The notes under the pieces are model-generated. The model saw only the letters and a list, made by a program, of their open reading frames with translations. It did no database searches and was not told the DNA's origin. DNA of 64,000 bases from Niastella populi (lineage in GTDB: Bacteria; Bacteroidota; Bacteroidia; Chitinophagales; Chitinophagaceae). Shown here in pieces: positions 1 through 7,270 of this stretch. Positions within the stretch are counted from its first letter, which is position 1. The number at the start of each line of letters is the position of its first letter. The stretch covers positions 1 to 64,000 of the forward strand of contig NZ_LWBP01000203.1 of the NCBI RefSeq assembly GCF_002078015.1, written 5' to 3'. A program made the translations under genes and the position numbers.

Positions 1-1
1 T

Positions 2-223
2 TTAACTGGCCGAATTTGGGGGGAGCCTACAAATTCCGGAATAAACAATAGAATCCTCAAATTCGATATATATGGGATTCGGGTTGTCTATAGTATACGT
101 ATCAATGAGCTCTCCGCGTATATTCAAATTGAAAGTTGGATGCATCCCAGTTATAAGCACCAATCCATACTTTGATAGTATATAATCTTTAACATTTGGA
201 ATTTGTGAATTCAAAAAGAACAT
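2..223 (-). CDS. Hypothetical 73-aa protein, possibly the 3' part of a broken gene
   Basis: The frame is complete from an ATG at 223 to a TAA at 2-4. I do not recognise a family. The product is small, soluble and slightly acidic, with no signal peptide or membrane segment. It lies last in a run of minus-strand genes and remnants that begins with a toxin and its immunity gene, so it could belong to a second immunity or antitoxin gene. The frame remains open a little upstream of the ATG, and a second, out-of-frame coding-like segment ends just before it (234-388). That suggests the ATG may be internal to a once longer protein of about 120 residues broken by a frameshift. This reading is inference. 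Confidence 0.4.
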   Translation of the reverse strand: MFFLNSQIPNVKDYILSKYGLVLITGMHPTFNLNIRGELIDTYTIDNPNPIYIEFEDSIVYSGICRLPPNSAS

Positions 224-233
224 AGCTAATGAA

Positions 234-388
234 TTTGAACGAAATAATAAAATGTACTGTTTATATTATCAACAGCTTCAATAAAATCATCTTTTGTATA
301 AATATCCCTTTGAAGCAAAAAAGACTTTCCTGAAAGTGTGTTAAATGCTTCATAGTCATTTTTTGGAAAACAAACTTTTATACTTGTT
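234..388 (-). pseudogene. Remnant reading frame upstream of the 2-223 gene
   Basis: On the minus strand an open frame with no usable ATG runs from a stop near 388 to a TAG near 234. It reads like real protein (KVCFPKNDYEAFNTLSG, then LLQRDIYTKDDFIEAV). It ends about 10 bases before the ATG of the next small gene, which is in another frame. Together the two could form one protein of roughly 120 residues interrupted by one indel. The segment begins directly after the stop of a truncated lipoprotein gene, so its 5' end also looks lost at a junction. I cannot assign a family. Confidence 0.3.
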
Positions 389-393
389 TTTTA

Positions 394-510
394 TTAATCA
401 TTATCCAGTACCTCATAGGTAAAGTCGGCCGTTACCGTAACCTCTGTGATGGTGCGGTGGCAGGCGGCGAGGGTTACAAAAAGCAGGAGTATTAGGTTTT
501 TTTTCTTCAC
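394..510 (-). pseudogene. Truncated lipoprotein, N-terminal 38 codons only (PKD-type)
   Basis: A GTG at 508-510 starts a short frame that encodes a lysine-rich n-region, a leucine-rich hydrophobic core and a lipobox ending in Ala-Ala-Cys. This is followed by a mature start of the form TEVTVTADFTYEVLDND and then a TAA at 394-396. The part after the Cys resembles the beginning of Bacteroidota PKD-domain surface lipoproteins, where the beta-sandwich would normally continue. Here the gene stops after about 17 mature residues, so it is probably the 5' stub of a deleted or recombined gene. Signal peptide and lipobox are seen directly; the PKD assignment is inference from a short stretch. Confidence 0.5.
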
Positions 511-580
511 GGTTAAGGTATTGCAAAAGATACCACAACAGTTAAATTTCGTTTAAATCATTGTGTAAAAAAATTGGCTA

Positions 581-796
581 TTACAAATTAAAAGGTTTGT
601 AAGCCAGGGCTTTTTCAACTACTTCTTCTGCAGTTAAATTTTCATGGTATATCAAATCAGCAACTCTTGGGTGTAATACCTTAGATTCTAACTCTTCAAT
701 CCATTCATCAATTTCTTCTTGCGTACCCTTTGCAGACATAATCTTTTGAACAAGCACAATTAATTCTTGTTTGTTATTCGGCGTATCCATACCCAT
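581..796 (-). CDS. Colicin/pyocin-type DNase immunity protein (Im family)
   Basis: This 71-aa acidic protein matches the small helical immunity family that binds and blocks colicin E-type nuclease domains. The key stretch is HPRVADLIYHE at about residues 42-52, equivalent to the HPxxxDLIYYP segment of Im2/Im7/Im9. Of the two toxin-contacting tyrosines of that segment, the first is kept and the second is His. Upstream is the expected acidic helix (TQEEIDEWIEELE). It is slightly shorter than the 85-87 residues of the enteric proteins. The start at 796 overlaps the restored 3' end of the toxin gene by 23 bases, which implies translational coupling; an alternative ATG lies two codons downstream. 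The reading frame is intact although the toxin is broken, so it could act as an orphan immunity gene against related toxins. Confidence 0.8.
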   Translation of the reverse strand: MGMDTPNNKQELIVLVQKIMSAKGTQEEIDEWIEELESKVLHPRVADLIYHENLTAEEVVEKALAYKPFNL

Positions 797-2977
797 AATG
801 ATATTGTGGAGTTAATATTTCTTTATGAAATCTTGGTGTAACAATATAAAGATTATCCACATCATAAACACCACCTCCCAAATATATTGGTGTCCTATGG
901 TGTAAAACATAAGTTTTTGCCTTTCCCAGCATTGTGCCTTAACAGGAGTTGGGGCTAAACCGTTTCTCATTTTTGTTATATTACTTTCTGAAAATTGATT
1001 TGCCAAATTAGGATCTTCAGCCACTGCTTTCCAAAAGCCTCTCTAAAATCATCAAAATTATTAAAATTTCTCCCTCTCAACCTATCCGCTACTGATTTTG
1101 GGACTAATCCCGCATTTCCATGCGATCCTTTTAGCCATCTTCCTGTTATTTCTTTGCCATTGCCAGCAGCAGTCCCGGGTCTATTTCTTCTACTTGCTAA
1201 TGTTACTGCATCTTCACCGCCGTGAGCAAAAACGGTAAGCTCATTAGATAAATCTACAACTCCGTTCGCAACTGAATTTACATCGTCTATAACTCCAATT
1301 ATTTCTTCACCAGCATCTCCTCCTTCTCTTCTCAAAATTGCGAAACCTTGACCTTCAGCATTCGTTAAAACTGACCCGTCTTGATTTTTTACAACTCCTT
1401 TTATTTCAAGTATTAAATTATTCCTAAACGAAAAAGATCTCAGGCAATGATTTCGGATTTACAATTAAATTAGGCAAGCCTATTCCAACTTCTACTGTCC
1501 CTCCATTAATAGCTCTAACTTTTGCTATCGCTTCCTTTGCAAGAGTCCAATCAAAATCTTTAAAAACACCTGCTGCTGCATCCCAAATTCGAATAATTGT
1601 ATTAGTCTTTGATACTGTTCCTTCGACTACGATCTCAAAAACAGCCCCAGAATAATTACTAACGTCCTTCCATACAATTCGAAGACTTTGTTTAACGGCA
1701 TTTGATACAGGTGTTAACACAGGACTTACGATATACTTAGTACCCTTAACCAAACCACCAATCGCCTTTGATACCAGATCCAATCTATCAAGAGTGACAA
1801 ACATTGTTCGTAGCAAAGAACCGGCACCGCTTGCTGCAAGAGATTCCCCGCCTGTAATAATAGCAGCAATAATGGTAAGAATGTCATTACCCACCGAATG
1901 ATAAAATAGACATGGCTTTGATGGATCATGCATTTCTTTAAGGCTTTTGCCAACTACCCTTATAAAACCCATCATGCCCCCGCCATGCGCGTTAATACTG
2001 TCACTCAATAATCCCCAGTCATTCCTGATGGCCTCACCAGTTTTAGGATCTTTTTGTTGCTCAGGCTTTATACCGGCTGAAAACACTAATTTAAGTGCGG
2101 TAGGAATACCTTCTATCACATCTACTAATCCATTGTAAATACCTATGTTAAACGCAAATGTGCCCCTGCTCGCCGTAAATTGAGTACAACCTGAAATCCC
2201 ATATCCATTTTGGAATAGTTGATCAATGAGGGGAGTGAGTATGTTTAAAGGTAATAGCACATACTTGAATATAGCCTCATATTGAGGCTCATACTCTGGA
2301 TCTCAACAATTCCAAACCCAACTGGGAATTTTCGCCTTACCAATACCCTTTGCCAGAAAATCTAATCCATCATATAGCGTTACGTAAAATTCCTGGCCAA
2401 TACCTTGCAACTTATCAGAGAATCCCTGCCAGAATGTTCGTGGATCTATTGCATTGACAAATCCAAGACACGCATCACTAATTTCCGTTGTGGGATATTT
2501 AACGGTAACATGAGGCCTATTCTGTTTGTAGTATATACTTACAACCACATGGGTTTTGGAAGTAAACTTTGTAAATGCTATACTATCTTCGTCAGAAGTG
2601 GTTTCATCAGAGATCAACAAAACAACTTTCAGATTCCTGTATACAGTATTGTTTTCTGTTTGGGCTAATTTACCCTCGAAAAGGTCCTTTAAAAAACTGT
2701 TACCGGTAAAGTTCTTTGACGACTTATCTACAAAAAATACATTTGCCTGTAATTCCTTTGTATATTTTATAGTATTAGCATCAAAATCTACATTCTTAAG
2801 AATCCAGTCCTTTTTAGAGATAGTCAGTGAATTGGCCGTAATCTGTCCATCAAGAGAAGAAAACGAAAACTTAGAATCGTCGTAACCCGATTTAAAAACA
2901 GCGAGCCCCTCAATTCCTCGTTCCTCAATGCCTCGTTTCCTCGTTGCCTCGTTGCCTTGTTCTATTAAATTAATCCT
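774..2977 (-). pseudogene. Decayed polymorphic toxin with C-terminal colicin E-type HNH DNase domain
   Basis: Reading right to left, one long coding region can be followed through four lesions. From the stop upstream of 2977 it is open to an in-frame TGA at 2303-2305 (a Trp codon would restore it). It continues in the same frame to about 1440, where +1 or -2 is needed, then to an AAAA run at 1033-1036 and a TT at 932-933, each lacking one base. With these restored, the last 135 or so residues give the colicin/pyocin DNase signature: SRRNRPGTAAGNGK, WLKGSHGNAG, LRGRNFNNFDDFR, AEDPNLANQF, MRNGLAP, then the HNH metal site as LHHRTPI, VYDVDN and TPRFHKEI. The preceding 500 or so residues have no family I can name; they include a hydrophobic Gly/Ala-rich stretch around 1750-1870. 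There is no ATG at the 5' end: the frame runs into CCTCGTTGCC repeats (2909-2959), so the delivery domain is missing. It is followed by an overlapping immunity gene. Confidence 0.75.
2909..2959. repeat. Short degenerate tandem repeat of CCTCGTTGCC type at the toxin gene's truncated 5' end
   Basis: About five tandem copies of a 10-12 base word (CCTCGTTGCC, with CCTCGTTTCC and CCTCAATGCC variants) occur here. The same word appears on the opposite strand at 27660-27700 and in part at 57358-57375. The toxin frame loses all protein-like character on entering this block, so the repeat marks the junction where the 5' part of the gene was lost. Confidence 0.75.
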
Positions 2978-3077
2978 TTATTTGTCAACCCTTTACTGTA
3001 ACATTTTCGCGGCTGCTGCGTCAAATGAAACAAAAACCGGTTAATTTGTAATAGATAACAAACCTTAAACAGTCAAT

Positions 3078-3800
3078 ATGAGAAAATGGGCGCTTTTTAT
3101 TGTAATCTCCTCTATGCTGGCAGCCAGCTGCGGTTTTGCCGGTAAACGCATCAAAGGAAACGGGCAAATATCTACCGAAAACCGGAATACCGGCAGCTTT
3201 GCCGGCGTTTCGTCGCATGGGTCTTTTGATGTATATGTGTCTGTAGGCAACACCACCTCCGTAAAAATTGAAGGGGAAAGTAATATTTTGCCTTATATCG
3301 AGACTTATATTGATGACGATAATTCCCTGCGCATTCAATCGAAAAAGGGCGTATGGCTGAGTACTGAAAAACCGGTTAAAGTATTTATTACCGCTCCCCG
3401 GTTCGGAAAAATATATTCCATAGGTTCGGGAGCTATCATCGGCGAAACACCCGTTGCCGATTCTACCAAACTCGATCTGCAGGTAAGAGGCAATGGCCGC
3501 ATAGAACTGGATGTTGACGCCCCGGAAGTGTTGACGGTGCTCACCGGCAATGGCAGTATTAAACTAAATGGCCAGTCGAAAGATTTTGAATGTAAGGTAC
3601 AGGGCAATGGAAATGTGAAAGCATTCGGTCTGATGGCCGAAGAAACAACAGTGAACATCCTTGGCAACGGCGATGCGGAAGTGTATGCCAGTGTAAAACT
3701 CGATGTAACTATTGGCGGTAATGGCAATGTTCGTTATAAAGGGAACGCGCAGCCTTCTACCCATATTACCGGTAATGGGAATATCAAACAGGTACAATAA
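3078..3800 (+). CDS. GIN-domain (DUF2807) lipoprotein, GNG-type
   Basis: This 240-aa protein begins with a signal peptide and lipobox (MLAASC, Cys18) and should be a membrane-anchored lipoprotein. The rest is a putative auto-transporter adhesin head GIN domain (DUF2807), a right-handed beta-helix common in Bacteroidota. The turn motif Gly-Asn-Gly recurs at about residues 27, 138, 157, 176, 196, 214 and 232, i.e. every 18-20 residues, matching one helical turn. Function is unknown for the family; surface adhesion or envelope roles are proposed. It is followed after 28 bases by a same-length paralogue, so the two are probably co-transcribed. No ligand-binding residues can be pointed out. Confidence 0.85.
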   Translation: MRKWALFIVISSMLAASCGFAGKRIKGNGQISTENRNTGSFAGVSSHGSFDVYVSVGNTTSVKIEGESNILPYIETYIDDDNSLRIQSKKGVWLSTEKPVKVFITAPRFGKIYSIGSGAIIGETPVADSTKLDLQVRGNGRIELDVDAPEVLTVLTGNGSIKLNGQSKDFECKVQGNGNVKAFGLMAEETTVNILGNGDAEVYASVKLDVTIGGNGNVRYKGNAQPSTHITGNGNIKQVQ

Positions 3801-3828
3801 TTACATAACCATATAACCGAAACCAGTT

Positions 3829-4551
3829 ATGAAGAAGATCACTGCTGTTATATTAGCCATAACCATTCTCGGCGCCTCCTGTATATGGCATGGCCGCAGG
3901 GTTAGAGGGAATGGTAAATTAACGTCTCAAAGCAGGCCCATTGGCGATATCAATGGGGTAGAACTGCATTCTTCTTTTGATGTGATCCTTTCCGAAGGCA
4001 GTCCGTCGAACGTAAAAATAGAAGCTGAAGAGAATCTTATTCAATATATAGACCTGCATGTTGTGAATGGGGTTGTGAATATTGAAACGGAAGACAACGT
4101 TTGGCTGCGGCCGAAAAGAAAGATAAAAATATTCGTTACCTCGCCTTCTTTCAACCGGATAGAGAATACCGGTTCGGGCAATATTACCAGCCAGACAAAA
4201 TTATCGAGCGATTCACGAATAAATATCGACGTAACCGGCAGCGGCGATCTAAACCTCGACCTGGATGCGCCTGAAGTGAAAGCCAGTGTAACCGGCAGCG
4301 GTAATGTAAAACTTTCAGGTGAAACCCAAAAGTTCACTGCCGATATTACCGGCAGCGGCGATATCAGGGCCATGAATTTACTGGCTGAAGAATCGAATGT
4401 GGAGTTAACCGGCAGCGGAAATGCCGATGTGTATTCCAGTGTGAAAATGGCTGCCAGCATCACGGGCAGTGGCGATATCCGTTATAAAGGCGGCGCAGAG
4501 ATCGTATCTAAAAGTATTTCCGGCAGCGGCGATCTGAAGAAAGTTGATTAG
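3829..4551 (+). CDS. GIN-domain (DUF2807) lipoprotein, GSG-type paralogue
   Basis: This is the tandem partner of the previous gene, also exactly 240 codons, with lipobox LGASC (Cys18). It shares the fold and the early block ending in SSFDV, which is SFDVYVSVG in the first gene. Here the repeated turn is Gly-Ser-Gly at about residues 115, 137, 156, 175, 195, 213 and 232, where the first paralogue has Asn at nearly every site. The duplication is therefore old enough for the coil motif to have changed throughout, or the repeats were homogenised within each gene. Likely role: envelope-anchored structural or adhesive protein; substrate unknown. Confidence 0.85.
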   Translation: MKKITAVILAITILGASCIWHGRRVRGNGKLTSQSRPIGDINGVELHSSFDVILSEGSPSNVKIEAEENLIQYIDLHVVNGVVNIETEDNVWLRPKRKIKIFVTSPSFNRIENTGSGNITSQTKLSSDSRINIDVTGSGDLNLDLDAPEVKASVTGSGNVKLSGETQKFTADITGSGDIRAMNLLAEESNVELTGSGNADVYSSVKMAASITGSGDIRYKGGAEIVSKSISGSGDLKKVD

Positions 4552-4552
4552 T

Positions 4553-4623
4553 TATTCAGTTATACAGTTATTCAGTTATTCAGTTTTAAAGCTTACTAGC
4601 TAAAAACTACATAACTGAATAAC
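4553..4623. repeat. Degenerate GTTATTCAGTT tandem repeat and inverted copy
   Basis: Between the second GIN gene and the convergent PBP1C gene lie about four copies of GTTATTCAGTT/GTTATACAGTT, followed by the reverse complement ATAACTGAATAACTTA. The converging arms could form a hairpin acting as a bidirectional terminator. The same word fills spacers at 29250-29312 and 49156-49245. Confidence 0.7.
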
Positions 4624-7014
4624 TTATAGATCCACATATTTCACTCTTATCCAAATGTCCCGGTTTCTACCCTTGTCATCGGTACATGAAATTTTAACCG
4701 GTCCTTCCTCTGGAATAAAGAACTGGCGGTTGCGCGCTTCCCCGGCTTTATAGAACTGGTTGTTTACATACCAGTACACCTTATGTACATCATTGCCAAC
4801 ATTACAGGAAAGCTGCAAAGGCTCAGGGTGTTTTTTGCTGATGAAATATTCCGAACCGTTGCGGGGTGAAGTAATGGCCGGCCCGCCTTCTTTGAATACG
4901 CGCTCACAGGCCGGGTTATGCGGCGGCATCTTTTCATATACAATATGCCTTTCTTCATAATAGCGCTGCATTTCGGGCGATACGGTGCGGAACCATTTCT
5001 TTTTATATCCATTGCCCGGCTGACAGGTTTTGCAATACGACATTTTATCATCGGCCGACAGTGCCACCTCCTGCATGTTATCGCATAACTGACTGGTTGA
5101 GATCAATGGAATAAAATAATCGGTTACGGTATTCTTACAATGTTCGCCGGGGGGCATACCCGTTTCGGAACATACCATCCTGATGTCGCAGTCTTTTGGC
5201 TGGGTAAACCATTCTTCATCGCTGTCGTAATCGATGGTATTGAAAATTTTGAATAATAACGGAGTGGCTATATTGGCGCCGCTTAACTCGGGAATGCCAA
5301 GGGCCGAGAAATTGCCCGTCCAGATACCTACCGTATATTTTCTATTATAGCCAATGCTCCAGGCATCGCGGCGGCCATAAGATGTGCCGGTTTTCCAGGC
5401 GATCTTGGGCATGTGCTCTGTGCTTTGCCAGTTCAAAGGAAAATCGGGCCGGTTAACTTTTGATAAGATCTCATTGATCATGAAGTTGGCAGCAGGCGTC
5501 AATATCTTTTCACCCTGGCCGCGTTGCTGAAAGGTATCCTGCGTGTACCGGGGCGAAACAAAGCGGCCGTTATTGGCGAAGATCGAATACAGTCCGGTCA
5601 GTTCTTCAAGGGTAGCGCCGCAGCCGCCGAGGATCAGCGACAAACCGAGTTTACGCTGGTCTTTTTTTATCTGTTGAAAATTACAGGCAGCCAGTTTGTC
5701 TACAAATGGATCTTTGCCCAGCCACTGTAACCCCTTTACCGCAGGAATATTGAGCGAATGTTCCAGCGCATATTCCATGGTCACATACCCATTGAACTGT
5801 TTATCGTAATTCTCCGGCGCATAGCCGTTATAGTTCACGGCTACGTCGGTGATGATGGCCTTTGGCGTCATAAAGCCTTCGTCGATGCACAACCCGTACA
5901 ATAGTGGTTTCAACGTACTGCCGGGCTGGCGAATGGCTTTGGCGCCGTTCACCTGTCCGGCATCGATGGTGTCGGTGAAACTGGCCGAGCCAACGTAGGT
6001 GATCACATTATGCGTTTGATTATCGATTATGATCACCGCCGCATTGCGAATATTTTTCAACGTGAGAATGCGGGCATAATCGGCTACCAGCTTTTCAGTT
6101 TTTAACTGGGTATTTAATTCAATATTGGTTTTTATGGTGTTGCCGCCCTGTTGTTTCAGTTTCCAGGCTAGGTGCGGAATTAGCTTCGGCACTTCGCCGC
6201 GGGTAGCGGTCAGCGGTTCGCTCAACGCATCGGCAATTTCTTTTTGGGTGAACACTTTGTCTTTCGCAAACTGTTGCAGCCAGCGGTTGCGTTCCCGAAC
6301 GATGCGGTCGTTGTGTTTTCCCATTACCAGCGAGGAGGGGCGGTTGGGAATAATTGACAGTGCGGTGATCTCGGCAAGGGAAAGGTGATCGGGATTCTTT
6401 TTGAAATAAAGAATGGAAGCCGATTTTACGCCTTCGATATTGCCGCCGTAGGGTACCAGGTTCAGGTACAGTTGCAGGATCTCATTCTTACTGTATTTTA
6501 ATTCCAGTTGCAATGCGCGGAACATTTCAACCAGTTTATTTACGTAGGTGCGGTTCTTTGGTTCCAGCGCCCGGGCTACCTGCATGGTTATGGTGGAGGC
6601 GCCGGATGTGCGTTTAAGGCGAAAAATGTTTTTGCCAAAAGCGCGCACGATGGCCAGGGCGTTCACACCGGGATGCGAGTAAAAGTACCTGTCTTCTTTT
6701 TCGATAATGGTTTTACGTAACAGGGGAGAAATTTCTTCCAGTTCGGTCTTCATTCGCCATTTCTGATCGGCGGTAAGATAAGCATGCACTACTTCGCCTT
6801 TGCTGTCGGTGATAATTGTGGAGTATTCAATTTTATCCGGAACCGGAAATACCCAGTTAAGTGTGAAAAATATTATACACGTCGCTGCTACGGTTATCAG
6901 CAGGCGTTTGCCGTATTTAAGCGTTTTTCTGGTGGCGGGTTTACTGCGGCTCCAGGTTGCTACGCGATCGTACCAGGTATGTATTTTTTCGCGCCATTGC
7001 GCTTTTGTGCGCAT
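4624..7014 (-). CDS. pbpC: Penicillin-binding protein 1C (bifunctional GT51 transglycosylase/transpeptidase)
   Basis: This 796-aa inner-membrane enzyme polymerises and cross-links peptidoglycan. It has a cytoplasmic tail, one membrane segment at about residues 37-55, the GT51 domain with catalytic EDRYFYSHPG near 107-116, and a penicillin-binding transpeptidase domain with STLK (Ser366, Lys369), SLN (420-422) and KTGTS (541-545). A C-terminal region (about 640-796) ends in the Ig-like BiPBP_C fold that distinguishes PBP1C from PBP1A/1B. It is transcribed divergently from an alpha-2-macroglobulin gene, the usual partner (pbpC-yfhM in Escherichia coli). PBP1C is thought to repair murein while the macroglobulin traps invading proteases. 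All catalytic motifs are intact. Confidence 0.95.
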   Translation of the reverse strand: MRTKAQWREKIHTWYDRVATWSRSKPATRKTLKYGKRLLITVAATCIIFFTLNWVFPVPDKIEYSTIITDSKGEVVHAYLTADQKWRMKTELEEISPLLRKTIIEKEDRYFYSHPGVNALAIVRAFGKNIFRLKRTSGASTITMQVARALEPKNRTYVNKLVEMFRALQLELKYSKNEILQLYLNLVPYGGNIEGVKSASILYFKKNPDHLSLAEITALSIIPNRPSSLVMGKHNDRIVRERNRWLQQFAKDKVFTQKEIADALSEPLTATRGEVPKLIPHLAWKLKQQGGNTIKTNIELNTQLKTEKLVADYARILTLKNIRNAAVIIIDNQTHNVITYVGSASFTDTIDAGQVNGAKAIRQPGSTLKPLLYGLCIDEGFMTPKAIITDVAVNYNGYAPENYDKQFNGYVTMEYALEHSLNIPAVKGLQWLGKDPFVDKLAACNFQQIKKDQRKLGLSLILGGCGATLEELTGLYSIFANNGRFVSPRYTQDTFQQRGQGEKILTPAANFMINEILSKVNRPDFPLNWQSTEHMPKIAWKTGTSYGRRDAWSIGYNRKYTVGIWTGNFSALGIPELSGANIATPLLFKIFNTIDYDSDEEWFTQPKDCDIRMVCSETGMPPGEHCKNTVTDYFIPLISTSQLCDNMQEVALSADDKMSYCKTCQPGNGYKKKWFRTVSPEMQRYYEERHIVYEKMPPHNPACERVFKEGGPAITSPRNGSEYFISKKHPEPLQLSCNVGNDVHKVYWYVNNQFYKAGEARNRQFFIPEEGPVKISCTDDKGRNRDIWIRVKYVDL

Positions 7015-7270
7015 ATTCTGCTTGCTTTACTTTAATAACAAATTAACAGACCGGGTGAATAAATTGATTGTAACTTTCCGCTACAATTTCAATTCTATGG
7101 CTTTGTCAAGCCTTCCTCCTTAGTTTCCCTGCTAATTTCCGGTTTTCTTTCTATCAACAAAAGGAACAGTATAATATTTAATTCCTTCTTTGTATTTTAA
7201 CGCCCAATACCCCGCCTGAATTGTTGATCGGTAAAGGTGGGAATAATCACGCCAAATACTTTAACCCTAT
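7015..7270. promoter_or_regulatory. Divergent promoter region between pbpC and the A2M gene
   Basis: The 256-base AT-rich spacer must hold the promoters for both divergent genes. I see no convincing TAnnTTTG box on either strand, only T-rich and A-rich tracts, so promoter positions cannot be given. The head-to-head arrangement allows joint regulation of the two functionally linked proteins. Confidence 0.4.

Noticed and set aside
774-2977. Toxin frameshifts as sequencing errors
   Set aside because: Not excluded, but one lesion is a nonsense change, the 5' end is missing and the neighbouring genes are also truncated, while the other long genes in the window are intact; decay is the simpler explanation.
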